A program made the translations under genes and the position numbers. Below the pieces are notes generated by a model. The model worked only from the letters and a program-made list of their open reading frames with translations, had not been told where the DNA came from and searched no databases. From Nonlabens marinus S1-08 (GTDB lineage: Bacteria > Bacteroidota > Bacteroidia > Flavobacteriales > Flavobacteriaceae), in contig NZ_AP014548.1 in NCBI RefSeq assembly GCF_000831385.1, positions 248,001 to 312,000 on the forward strand: DNA of 64,000 nt. The letters run 5' to 3'. This document shows, one piece after another, positions 1 to 8,537 of this stretch (position 1 is its first letter; each line of letters opens with the position of its first letter).

Positions 1-1494
1 CAGCAGCTATATTTAAAACAAGGATATTTGAACCTGCGGGCTAGCATCGATTCTACAAGTTCAAACGATTTGATTCGACACTCGCTATTTTTAGGCAATC
101 GATTTTCCACCATTGCTGTTTCTACACAGATCATAGATTCCAGTGGAAATTTGATGGAAAGTTCGCTTTCGCGAAAGCGGAACACCTACACCTCCCCTGC
201 GCGATTAGAAAAAGTAGTACTCCGCATCCAAAATAATTGGAACGATCAAGGTCAACCGTTTGCGAAAATAAGTACTAAAGAATGGGATTTTAAAAATAGG
301 GATACAGCAAAACTTATCCTAAGCGTACAAAATTCTAACAGTCGAAAAATCGACAGAATTGTAGTAGAGGGCTACCCTAATTATCCAAGCAATCAGATTC
401 AGAATGTACTGAACAAGAAAACGGTTTATAACTCTAGGAATCTTAAGCGAATTGAGAACCAATTATACAACTACCCGTATTTTGAAAAAATCAGGGAACC
501 TCAAGCACTTTTTAAAAAAGACAGCACCTTATTATATGTATACCTTAAAAAGAAATCAGCAAATAGTGCAGATGGGCTTATAGGCTTCAACACTGATGAA
601 GCAGGGAAACTAGAATTGAACGGTTTTCTGGAGGCCACCTTAATAAACAACTTCAATCTAGGAGAACGCCTGGATTTTGAATACCGTAATGACAATGAAG
701 ATCAAACTAGACTAAGTCTTGATGTGGACCTGCCATCAATTATAAAGAAAAGGATAGGTATAACTACCGGATTGGAACTATTGAGAAGAGACAGTTTATA
801 CCAAAACACCACTTTGATTCTAGGTGCAAACTACATGTTACCTCAAAATGCCACTCTAAGGGTCACCTATCAAAGTAAAAACTCTACAGGAAGTCTGAAC
901 ACAAATAACAACTTACCAGAAGCAACTAACTACGACTTGAACGGAATAACAACTAGCTACTCCATCTTGACCACAAATAGCAACCAGCTACAACCAGAAC
1001 TTTTCAAACTTCACTTAACCGCAGGATACCAGAATCGAACCTTGCAAGGAGCCCCAGATAATCAAATAGAGGTAAGTGCTGTGGCGAAAAAGCTTTGGAA
1101 ACTCCCTTACCGAATCTATTTATCGACCCAAATCAATTCGTACTTATTGAAAACGAATAATTTACAATTCAATGAACTGGTTCAAATAGGAGGAACAAAT
1201 ACGATTAGAGGCTTCAATCAAAATAGCATTGACACAGCAGCCTATAGTTTGCTACAAACAGACCTTAGATACGTCATAAACGAGCAGATTTACATTAATT
1301 TACTGGGGGATGGAGGTGTATTTGAAGAATATACATCCCGAAATCCGCAATATTTATACACATTTGGTGCTGGATTTGGAATTCTTACTAGGGCTGGAGT
1401 GCTGCGATTTGAAGTAGCAAATGGAAGATTCAATCGGTCTAAACAAGGCATTTCCAGTACAATAGCCCACCTAAATCTCAAGGTATTTTTCTAA
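1..1494 (+). CDS. Omp85/BamA-like outer-membrane protein, 5' end missing
   Basis: The frame is open from base 1, so this is the C-terminal 497 residues of a longer protein. The beginning looks like POTRA repeats: a VEGYPNY-type strand start near residue 125, then helices and a strand before the barrel from about residue 190. The barrel carries GGTNTIRGF (Arg near residue 403), which matches the conserved loop-6 (V/I)RGF motif of the Omp85 superfamily, and the protein ends in Phe as outer-membrane barrels do. It may assemble or translocate outer-membrane or surface proteins (BamA/TamA/TpsB type), but the subfamily cannot be set without the N-terminus. Residues about 55-60 (SLSRKR) are encoded by a copy of the 16-bp palindrome, between two likely structured segments. 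Confidence 0.8.
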   Translation, partial: QQLYLKQGYLNLRASIDSTSSNDLIRHSLFLGNRFSTIAVSTQIIDSSGNLMESSLSRKRNTYTSPARLEKVVLRIQNNWNDQGQPFAKISTKEWDFKNRDTAKLILSVQNSNSRKIDRIVVEGYPNYPSNQIQNVLNKKTVYNSRNLKRIENQLYNYPYFEKIREPQALFKKDSTLLYVYLKKKSANSADGLIGFNTDEAGKLELNGFLEATLINNFNLGERLDFEYRNDNEDQTRLSLDVDLPSIIKKRIGITTGLELLRRDSLYQNTTLILGANYMLPQNATLRVTYQSKNSTGSLNTNNNLPEATNYDLNGITTSYSILTTNSNQLQPELFKLHLTAGYQNRTLQGAPDNQIEVSAVAKKLWKLPYRIYLSTQINSYLLKTNNLQFNELVQIGGTNTIRGFNQNSIDTAAYSLLQTDLRYVINEQIYINLLGDGGVFEEYTSRNPQYLYTFGAGFGILTRAGVLRFEVANGRFNRSKQGISSTIAHLNLKVFF

Positions 1495-1502
1495 CTATGT
1501 TA

Positions 1503-1516
1503 GCTTAACGTTAAGC
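1503..1516. promoter_or_regulatory. 14-bp perfect palindrome GCTTAACGTTAAGC
   Basis: A perfect inverted repeat just after the Omp85 gene and about 100 nt before susC. No T-run follows, so it does not look like a terminator. It could be an operator for the SusCD operon. The rest of 1495-1612 is AT-rich and holds a 9-bp tandem repeat at 1571-1588. I cannot place a convincing promoter in it. Confidence 0.25.
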
Positions 1517-1570
1517 AGGGCTTAAATAATTCTATAAATTAGCATTGCAAAAGTTGTTTTATTAACTCTT

Positions 1571-1588
1571 TTTTGGCACTTTTGGCAC
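1571..1588 (+). repeat. Two tandem copies of TTTTGGCAC upstream of susC
   Basis: Exact 9-bp tandem duplication 24 nt before the susC start codon. It could be a regulator site or slippage in the 5' leader. No function can be assigned. Confidence 0.4.
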
Positions 1589-1612
1589 TGGCTAATTCAA
1601 ATAAATCTAAAC

Positions 1613-4600
1613 ATGAAAACAAAATTAAATGGAATTTTAACGCTATTGCTAGCGTTAGTTGTGCAAGTAGCTTTTGCGCAGCAAACGGTTACCGGTAAGG
1701 TAACTGACGCCAATGGGGATCCCGTCCTGGGAGCAACCGTTCAGGTACGTAATAGTTCAAACGCTACTACAACAGATTTTGATGGTAATTATTCCATTCA
1801 AGCGGCGCCAGAAGATGTTCTGGTAATATCCTTTTCTGGGTATGAGCCTCAAACGTTTACTGTAGGTACTAAAACTACAATCAATGCTTCTCTAAAAACA
1901 TCCTTAGAGGCGGTTATTGTTACTAGTTATCGTACCTCCACTAAAGAAAAAAGTAACATATCGGCCTCGGTAGTCACAAACGAGACCATTGAAAACAGAC
2001 CTAACGCTTCCTTCGTTCAAACATTAGAAGGTCAAGTAGCTGGTTTGAATATCTTTACTACATCAGGACAACCAGGAGCGAACTCTACGGTTAACTTGCG
2101 TGGTATTGGTTCGATCAATGGTAACACTGAGCCTCTATTTATATTAGATGGTGCACCGATTGATGAGGACAACTTTAGAAGTTTGAACCCTCAAGATATC
2201 TCTGAAGTAACTGTACTTAAAGATGCTGGAGCAACATCAATCTACGGTAATCGTGGTGCAAATGGTGTAATCATCATTAAGACTAAGCAAGGTAACTTCA
2301 ACAGTCCTCTTAGAATTCAAGCGAACTCTATCTTATCCTTTACTACATTGCAAGACAATGACTACAATAAGATGAGTTCTCAACAATTGTTGACATTGGA
2401 AAGAGAAAGAGGAGCAGGAGTTGGAGCTAATGGTTTTGATTTTTCTGGTACTCCATTGACTGATGCTGAAATTGCTGCAGCGCCAAATACGGAGTGGACT
2501 GATTATTTCTTCAGAACTGGTTTATCTAAGAACAACACTATTAGTTTAACTAGTGGTGGTGCTAAAACGAGACAATACACTTCCTTTGGTTACTTTGATC
2601 AAGAAGGTATCCTTGTAGACTCAGACCTGAAACGTTTCAACATTAGAAACAACGTTTCTGGTAGATCTGACAACGAGCGTTTTAGTTATGACTTCAATAA
2701 CACCATGAACTACTCTATTTCTAATGAACCTAGTAGTATTGGTACAGGAGCGATTAATAGAAATTACGTTCTTGCTGCCTACAACTCTGTTCCTTATTTC
2801 AGACCAGAAGATTATACTACTGGTGCGGATTATCTTTCTCCACTGAGATTTGTAGAGACTCCATTCTTCCTGATTGACCGTTTAAGAACATTTAATCGCG
2901 TGGATGAGGAAGTTAAATTAGTTGGTTCTGCTCAATTTGCTTATAAATTGACAGACAACCTGACTGCTAGAAGTGTATCTAGTTACGATTACCAAAACCA
3001 AATATTTACTCAAGCGGAAGAGTCAGACTCTTTCAATGCCTTGTTATTTGGTGGAGCGGCTAACCCAAATGCGGGTCGTCAATTCCAACAAAGTACACGT
3101 CAATTCACTTTCAACCAATTGACTTCTTTGAACTACGACAAAGTATTTGCTGAAAAGCATACTGTAAGTTTAGGAGCTTATACAGAATACTTTAAAGCTC
3201 ACTTGAGAGATTTTGGATATGACGCTAGAGGTCTTGATGGAAGAACCTTTGCTTTCGGTGATGGGTCTGGGTTCTTAGGTGCGGTTATCCGTAATGGAGC
3301 GATTATTTATAATGATAACGCTAATGCGCAAATCCTGAATGCAGGTTTATTCTCCTACTTTGGATCAGCTGATTATGATTATGATTCTAGATATGGTATC
3401 GGCGCTACGATCAGACGTGATGCTTCTTCTAGATTCTCAAACACTAACAGATGGGCAACTTTCTACTCTGTTTCAGGACGATGGAATGTTTCTAACGAAG
3501 AATTCTGGGGTGATGATAACCCATTTGAAGTTCTTAAGCTGAGAGCTTCTTATGGTACAGTGGGTAACCAGAATGTAAATGGTGGTGGATACTTCTCAGG
3601 ATTAACATTAACTACGGACACTTTCCGTACAGGTCGTGGATATACAGGGGCTAATGCACTTTTCCCTTCTGTTTTTGGAAACTCTGATTTGAAATGGGAA
3701 ACTACTCGTCAATATAACGTAGGTGTTGATTTTGAAGCTTTCGAAAGAAGGTTGAGAGGATCTCTTGACTTCTACTACAAGGATACCGAAGATCTTTTCC
3801 AATCAGCGCCTATCTCTGGAGCTGTTGGTACTGGAGGTTACAACTTGAATGCTAACTTTGGATTACTTACTAACAAAGGTTTTGACTTAGAATTACGTTA
3901 TGATGTAATTAGAGGTGTTGATCCAGGTGACTTTGAATTAGATGTCTTTGTTGTAGGTAACGTGAATGAAAACGTTCTTAGAGACCTGCCAACTGAAGAC
4001 GGAGTAGTATTAGGAGTGGGTCGTGAAGGCGGACCAATCGGAGAGTATTTCACTGTTCGCCAAGTAGGTGTTAATCCAGCGAATGGTAACTTGTTGTTCC
4101 TAGATGCTGATGGTAACTTGACTGAATCTCCTAACAATGACACAGACCGTGTATGGTTGGATCAGAATTTAACTCCTGAAATGCAGGGTAGTTTTGGTTT
4201 GAATATGGACTTTAAAGGTTTCTTTGCTCAAACTCAATTCCAGTTTGCTACAGGTATCGATCGTTTCGATTTTGACTTAGCAGATGTTCAAGACCCTACA
4301 GCTTTAGGTCAATTCAACTTAAGTCAAGACTTATTTAGAGCTTGGACTCCAGACAACAGAGTAACTGATATTCCTTCCTTAGATGCGACTAATATCAATA
4401 CTTTTGATTCAGATCGTTACTTAAGAGAATCGGATTATTTAAGATTACGCTTTGTAACTGTAGGATATGGTTTTGATAAGCAAGTGTTAGATAAGTTAAA
4501 CTTGAGCACTCTTAGATTGTTCGTGAATGCTGAGAACTTAGTAACTTTCACTAAGTGGAGAGGTTTTGATGCTGCTGGGTACAACAACGGTTCAAGACAA

Positions 4601-4648
4601 TATCCTACGCCAAAGATTGTTTCTCTAGGTGTTGAAATAGGAATCTAA
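1613..4648 (+). CDS. SusC/RagA-family TonB-dependent outer-membrane transporter
   Basis: 1011 aa. Signal peptide with cleavage after AFA (about residue 22), then a CarboxypepD_reg-like domain (about 25-95, TVTGKVTDANGDPVLGATV), a TonB plug (about 110-225, with GQVAGL, LRGIGSI and SIYGNRGANGVIIIKT, all typical of SusC) and a 22-strand-type barrel to the C-terminus. Members pull oligosaccharides, peptides or other large nutrients through the outer membrane with a SusD partner, powered by TonB. The partner gene follows 14 nt later. No glycoside hydrolase, sulfatase, peptidase or regulator is adjacent, so the substrate is unknown. No copy of the genomic palindrome lies in this gene or its two neighbours. 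Confidence 0.95.
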   Translation: MKTKLNGILTLLLALVVQVAFAQQTVTGKVTDANGDPVLGATVQVRNSSNATTTDFDGNYSIQAAPEDVLVISFSGYEPQTFTVGTKTTINASLKTSLEAVIVTSYRTSTKEKSNISASVVTNETIENRPNASFVQTLEGQVAGLNIFTTSGQPGANSTVNLRGIGSINGNTEPLFILDGAPIDEDNFRSLNPQDISEVTVLKDAGATSIYGNRGANGVIIIKTKQGNFNSPLRIQANSILSFTTLQDNDYNKMSSQQLLTLERERGAGVGANGFDFSGTPLTDAEIAAAPNTEWTDYFFRTGLSKNNTISLTSGGAKTRQYTSFGYFDQEGILVDSDLKRFNIRNNVSGRSDNERFSYDFNNTMNYSISNEPSSIGTGAINRNYVLAAYNSVPYFRPEDYTTGADYLSPLRFVETPFFLIDRLRTFNRVDEEVKLVGSAQFAYKLTDNLTARSVSSYDYQNQIFTQAEESDSFNALLFGGAANPNAGRQFQQSTRQFTFNQLTSLNYDKVFAEKHTVSLGAYTEYFKAHLRDFGYDARGLDGRTFAFGDGSGFLGAVIRNGAIIYNDNANAQILNAGLFSYFGSADYDYDSRYGIGATIRRDASSRFSNTNRWATFYSVSGRWNVSNEEFWGDDNPFEVLKLRASYGTVGNQNVNGGGYFSGLTLTTDTFRTGRGYTGANALFPSVFGNSDLKWETTRQYNVGVDFEAFERRLRGSLDFYYKDTEDLFQSAPISGAVGTGGYNLNANFGLLTNKGFDLELRYDVIRGVDPGDFELDVFVVGNVNENVLRDLPTEDGVVLGVGREGGPIGEYFTVRQVGVNPANGNLLFLDADGNLTESPNNDTDRVWLDQNLTPEMQGSFGLNMDFKGFFAQTQFQFATGIDRFDFDLADVQDPTALGQFNLSQDLFRAWTPDNRVTDIPSLDATNINTFDSDRYLRESDYLRLRFVTVGYGFDKQVLDKLNLSTLRLFVNAENLVTFTKWRGFDAAGYNNGSRQYPTPKIVSLGVEIGI

Positions 4649-4662
4649 TAAATAAAACGAAA

Positions 4663-6153
4663 ATGAAAAAAATCAAATTATATACAGTACTGGCATTATC
4701 TGCGCTCGTGATGAGTTGCGAGGATGCTATTGATATCCAGCAACCAGGTTTGCTGGACGCAAATGCGGCTTTCCAATCCGTTTCTGACTTGAACGATGGA
4801 CTATTGGGTGCTTACAACTCTTTGGATATTACTCCAGAGATGCACTTCACTAGTGTATTCACTGATGAGATTCGTATCGGTTTTGATAATGGTGGACAGG
4901 GACAGTCCTTGTACCGTTTCCAATTGAACCCTGGTAATGCTGGACCATCTGTGATCTGGACTAGAGGTTTCCAAGGAATCACTAGAGCGACACGAGTAAT
5001 CGTTGCTTCTGAGAGCTTATTAGCTCGTAATGACGACAATGACCCTAACAATGATGTGGATGCTGCTGCGGTAGCTAACATCGTTGGACAGGCTTATGCA
5101 GTAAGAGCTTATATCAATCTACAGATGTTGAGCTACTACAGCCCAAATATGTCAGATTCTAGCTCTTTAGGTATTCCTATCGTTGATTTCGTAGCAGGTA
5201 CAGACTTCTTGCCTACTAGAGCAACTACTGGAGATTCTTTCGACTTTATTCAAGCAGATCTTCAAATAGCAGCCAATCAAATAACTGCGCAATCTTCATT
5301 GAGATTCTTCAGTAAAGATGCTGTAGATGCTTTGAGAGCTAGAGCCTATGCTTATAGAGGTCAATACGGTAGTGCAGAGCCACTTGCCTCTAGACTTCTT
5401 GCAGCGTATCCACTTGCAGCTACTCAAGATGCTTATGAAGCGATCTTTAGAGATACAGGTAACGCAGAGGTTATCATGAAGTTGGAGCGTACTGTAGTTG
5501 ACACGTACAACAACCAAGGTGCTACTGGTAGTTCTGCTGCTGGTGGATGGGGAGGTGCAAACTATGCATTTACCGGTCCTGGTATCAACGGTTCTCCATA
5601 CTATGAAGTAGCTACTGATTTAGCCTTAACGGTTGAGCCAGGAGATCGTCGTAGTGCAGTTATCTATGAGTTCTTCCCTAACTTCTCACAAGCAGGTAGA
5701 GATGTGTACACGGTAAACAAATACAGAGGTTCAGAAGGGCAACCACTTATGAACGATCACAAGATCTTCAGATCTTCAGAGATGTTATTGATTCTTGCGG
5801 AAGCTGCTGCAGCTAACAACAACACGCAAAGAGTTACTGATCTTATCGATGATTTACGTGATTCTCGTTATGGGGCTGACGTTGCTGATAAAGTAGTAAG
5901 CAATCAAACTCAAGCGTACGGATTAATCCTTGACGAAAGAAGATTAGAATTCGCTTTTGAAGGTCACCGTTACAATGACTTGAGAAGACTTGGAGCACTT
6001 GGTAATAGAAGTATAGACAGAGCAGCTGAAGACTGTGCTTCATTTGGAGCTTGTGATCTTCCAATATCTGACTTCAGATTTACTTGGCCGATCCCACAAG
6101 CTGAATTTAATGGAAATCCTGGGCTTAGAGCACAACAAAATCCTGGATACTAA
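4663..6153 (+). CDS. SusD/RagB-family nutrient-binding outer-membrane lipoprotein
   Basis: 496 aa. Lipoprotein signal with lipobox Cys19 (ALVMSC). The middle is helical and TPR-like, and the C-terminal part has the family block LDERRLEFAFEGHRYNDLRR (about residues 426-445) seen in nearly all SusD proteins. It caps the SusC barrel at the cell surface and delivers substrate. It starts 14 nt after susC, so the two are co-transcribed. The substrate cannot be read from the sequence. Confidence 0.95.
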   Translation: MKKIKLYTVLALSALVMSCEDAIDIQQPGLLDANAAFQSVSDLNDGLLGAYNSLDITPEMHFTSVFTDEIRIGFDNGGQGQSLYRFQLNPGNAGPSVIWTRGFQGITRATRVIVASESLLARNDDNDPNNDVDAAAVANIVGQAYAVRAYINLQMLSYYSPNMSDSSSLGIPIVDFVAGTDFLPTRATTGDSFDFIQADLQIAANQITAQSSLRFFSKDAVDALRARAYAYRGQYGSAEPLASRLLAAYPLAATQDAYEAIFRDTGNAEVIMKLERTVVDTYNNQGATGSSAAGGWGGANYAFTGPGINGSPYYEVATDLALTVEPGDRRSAVIYEFFPNFSQAGRDVYTVNKYRGSEGQPLMNDHKIFRSSEMLLILAEAAAANNNTQRVTDLIDDLRDSRYGADVADKVVSNQTQAYGLILDERRLEFAFEGHRYNDLRRLGALGNRSIDRAAEDCASFGACDLPISDFRFTWPIPQAEFNGNPGLRAQQNPGY

Positions 6154-6164
6154 AAACAAAAAAC

Positions 6165-6914
6165 ATGAAAAAAATAATTTTATTAGGATTTGTAGCGATG
6201 TTAACGCTGGTATCCTGTGACAAAGATGACGAACTAAGAGTGTTCGATAATGAAGGCGGACAAACTGCTTTGTCTTTCCAAACAACTAGTTATAACGTAT
6301 CTGTACCTACTGAAGATTTAAATCTTCAAATTCCAGTTTCTGTAACTACAGTTTCTAATCAGGAAAGAACATTTACAGTTGCTGTTGATGAAGCGACTAA
6401 TGCTAGTGAATTTACTGCAGGTAACGTAGTAATACCAGCGGGTCAATATGAAGGTAATCTTACGATTAACTTTGACTTTAGCGCTATCACTGGTGCTGAT
6501 GGAGAGACTAAAACAGCTGTTTTCAGTCTTGTGCCTCCAGCAGGTGGTTCTACCTATCAAGATGTAGTTGAAGTAGTATATTTTAGAGAAATTGTTTGTA
6601 ATGACCCAGTACTAAGTGTTACTACTGACTTTTTCGCTAGTGAAACTGGTTTCTTTATAGAGAATTCAGCAGGTGTTACCGTATTTAACATCCCTCAAGG
6701 GTCTTTCCCTAATGGACGTGCTAACTACACCATCCCTGTACCTACTCTACCTGATGGGTCTTATACCATCACCATTACTGATGCTTATTCTGATGGACAA
6801 CAAGATGGTACCGTTACTGGTAGCTATAGCCTTGACTGTTCTATCATCAACCTTGTTACCGCAGGGGGAGCATTCGGAGCATCTCAAACTAGAGCTTTCG
6901 AAATCAATCCATAA
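6165..6914 (+). CDS. Lipoprotein downstream of SusCD, unknown function
   Basis: 249 aa with lipobox Cys18 (LTLVSC). The first half (about 30-140) is a beta-rich domain that looks like the Calx-beta/DUF4843-type modules found beside SusCD. The second half (about 145-249) is another beta-rich module with a Cys near each end (CNDPVL... and SLDCS), perhaps a disulfide. Twelve nt separate it from susD and a terminator follows, so it is the last gene of a three-gene operon. It is probably a surface accessory binding lipoprotein. I do not recognise a named family. Confidence 0.75.
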   Translation: MKKIILLGFVAMLTLVSCDKDDELRVFDNEGGQTALSFQTTSYNVSVPTEDLNLQIPVSVTTVSNQERTFTVAVDEATNASEFTAGNVVIPAGQYEGNLTINFDFSAITGADGETKTAVFSLVPPAGGSTYQDVVEVVYFREIVCNDPVLSVTTDFFASETGFFIENSAGVTVFNIPQGSFPNGRANYTIPVPTLPDGSYTITITDAYSDGQQDGTVTGSYSLDCSIINLVTAGGAFGASQTRAFEINP

Positions 6915-6937
6915 GAGAACATTCTCTTAATATCCAA

Positions 6938-6967
6938 AACCCGTCTAGGCAACTAGACGGGTTTTTT
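6938..6967 (+). terminator. Intrinsic terminator of the SusCD operon
   Basis: Perfect 11-bp stem AACCCGTCTAG / CTAGACGGGTT with a GCAA tetraloop, followed by six T. It lies 24 nt after the third gene's stop codon. Confidence 0.92.
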
Positions 6968-7004
6968 AATGGGACCTTCTCAAGTGCATATGGGTAAATG
7001 CCAT

Positions 7005-7012
7005 TATCTTTG
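7005..7012 (+). promoter_or_regulatory. -7 promoter box TATCTTTG for rlmB
   Basis: Matches the Bacteroidota sigma-70 -7 consensus TAnnTTTG. It ends only 4 nt before the chosen ATG at 7017, which would make the mRNA leaderless or nearly so. I see no good -33 TTTG. Confidence 0.5.
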
Positions 7013-7016
7013 CACC

Positions 7017-7751
7017 ATGGACAAAAATGAAATGATCTATGGGTTGAGACCCATCCTAGAAGCAATCGAAAATCAACGAGATATTTCCAAGATCTATTTC
7101 CTTAAAGATGGAAATGGAGTGCTTTTTAATCAATTAAAACACGCTGCTAAAAAGGCTGGTGTGGGAACATCGTTTGTCCCTGAAGAGAAACTATACAAAT
7201 TAACTAAAGAAAATCATCAAGGAGCCGTAGCGGTCCTATCCCCTATCAGTTATGCAAACCTGGAGGAGGTTCTAGAAGCAACGGACCTAACTGAAAATCC
7301 AATGTTTCTACTTTTAGATGGTGTAACGGACGTAGGGAACTATGGAGCGATTATTAGAACCGCAGAATGTACTGGAGTGAAAGCAGTAGTGGTTTCTGAA
7401 AAAGGCTCTGCTCCTATCAATGCAGTAGTGGTCAAAACAAGTGCGGGAGCTGTGTTTAATTTACCCATCTGTAAAGTGAATCACTTGAAAGATGCAATTT
7501 TCTTAATGCAGGCGTACGGTATCAAAACGGTGGGTGCCTCAGAAAAGGCGGATAACTCCATATATGATACAGATTTGAACACACCATTAGCTCTGATCAT
7601 GGGAAGTGAAGATCGCGGAATCAATCCTTCCACTCTTAAGACCTTAGACAAAACTTTTAACCTGCCTATGATGGGCAAAATAGCTTCCTTGAATGTTTCT
7701 GTAGCCTGTGGGGCGATGCTCTATGAGGCGGTGCGCCAGCGTCAAGACTAA
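7017..7751 (+). CDS. rlmB: TrmH/SpoU-family rRNA 2'-O-methyltransferase (RlmB-like)
   Basis: 244 aa. SPOUT-fold methyltransferase. An N-terminal substrate-binding domain (about 1-75, MIYGLRPILEAI) precedes the catalytic domain with the SpoU motifs NYGAIIRTAE (motif 1), IMGSEDRGI (motif 2) and SLNVSVACGAMLYE (motif 3, with the knotted SAM site). Family members methylate a 23S rRNA guanosine such as G2251. An in-frame start 48 nt upstream would add residues unlike the family and would put the -7 box inside the gene, so ATG 7017 is preferred. The gene ends 3 nt short of the convergent rhomboid gene. Confidence 0.9.
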   Translation: MDKNEMIYGLRPILEAIENQRDISKIYFLKDGNGVLFNQLKHAAKKAGVGTSFVPEEKLYKLTKENHQGAVAVLSPISYANLEEVLEATDLTENPMFLLLDGVTDVGNYGAIIRTAECTGVKAVVVSEKGSAPINAVVVKTSAGAVFNLPICKVNHLKDAIFLMQAYGIKTVGASEKADNSIYDTDLNTPLALIMGSEDRGINPSTLKTLDKTFNLPMMGKIASLNVSVACGAMLYEAVRQRQD

Positions 7752-7754
7752 AAG

Positions 7755-8435
7755 CTATTCTTCTTCATCCATTACAATAGGTGAGAAATTACCGTTCTCA
7801 TCAAATTGTTGCATGAACCAATCGTCTTCAGCATCATATTCTGGTCGTTGCCAATTATATTTTTGTTCTTTTATCACTTTAGCCTTGATTATTGAGGCCA
7901 AGGTTAAACCTGTGATCGCTCCGCTTAAATGGCCTTCCCAAGAAATAGTCGGATCCACTGGAAATAAATACCAGACTAGGCTTCCGTATAGAAACACAAT
8001 GATTAAACTCAATGCAATCAATCGGTAATATCTTGTGAAAATTCCTTTGAAGAACAAAAAGCTGGCCAGCATGTAAATTAAACCGCTAGCCCCTATGTGG
8101 AAAGAGTCTCTCCCAATCAACCAAGTAAGTATACCAGAACCTAATAGCCCAATTAGGAACACTCTAAGACTGATGTTTCTATAAAAATAAAACAGACTGA
8201 TACCTAAAATAAGCATAGGCAGCGTGTTGCTCCACAGATGGGAAAAGCTCCCATGAATAAATGGACTCGTAACAACGCCCACTAACCCAGTTGAAGATCT
8301 GGGCTCCAGCCCATAGGATGAAAAATCAGTATGGAATCGCATTTCGACCCAAAACACCAGCCACATCAATAACACTACTGCGATAGGCACCACTACCGTT
8401 TTCGCATCAAAAATGTGTTCTTGTTTGTTCATCAT
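7755..8435 (-). CDS. Rhomboid-family intramembrane serine protease
   Basis: 226 aa with about six hydrophobic segments. The catalytic dyad is visible: Ser in GASGL (about residue 117) and His in EGHLSG (about 169), plus the HGSFSHLWSN motif near residue 61 typical of rhomboids. It cleaves membrane proteins within the bilayer. The soluble C-terminal tail (about 190-226) is acidic (AEDDWFMQQFDE). Two ATGs lie in tandem at the start (8435 and 8432). The gene converges on rlmB with no recognisable terminator between them. Confidence 0.9.
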   Translation of the reverse strand: MMNKQEHIFDAKTVVVPIAVVLLMWLVFWVEMRFHTDFSSYGLEPRSSTGLVGVVTSPFIHGSFSHLWSNTLPMLILGISLFYFYRNISLRVFLIGLLGSGILTWLIGRDSFHIGASGLIYMLASFLFFKGIFTRYYRLIALSLIIVFLYGSLVWYLFPVDPTISWEGHLSGAITGLTLASIIKAKVIKEQKYNWQRPEYDAEDDWFMQQFDENGNFSPIVMDEEE

Positions 8436-8445
8436 ATGAAACTAG

Positions 8446-8453
8446 CAAAAATA
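8446..8453 (-). promoter_or_regulatory. -7 box TATTTTTG for the rhomboid gene
   Basis: Read on the minus strand it matches TAnnTTTG. It ends 10 nt before the first ATG of the rhomboid gene. No clear -33 element. Confidence 0.35.
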
Positions 8454-8537
8454 TAGCCTTGTTGATCACAGCAGTAATATTGTCAGATAAAGAGATCTAG
8501 GATTGTGACAGCTGGCGCGGTACAGTATCTTCGTAAC

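Noticed and set aside
164..179. Palindrome as a transcription terminator
   Set aside because: No T-run follows, most copies lie inside genes, and the perfect palindrome has no real loop. It is better seen as a DNA-level signal.
501..695. Minus-strand ORFs of 60-130 codons opposite Omp85, ftsH, valS, trp and his genes
   Set aside because: They lie fully inside strongly supported genes, have no family features, and their composition fits the reverse of the real frame.
7708..8028. ORF of 106 codons across the rlmB end and the rhomboid gene
   Set aside because: It is antisense to the rhomboid gene and starts inside rlmB in another frame. No protein features.
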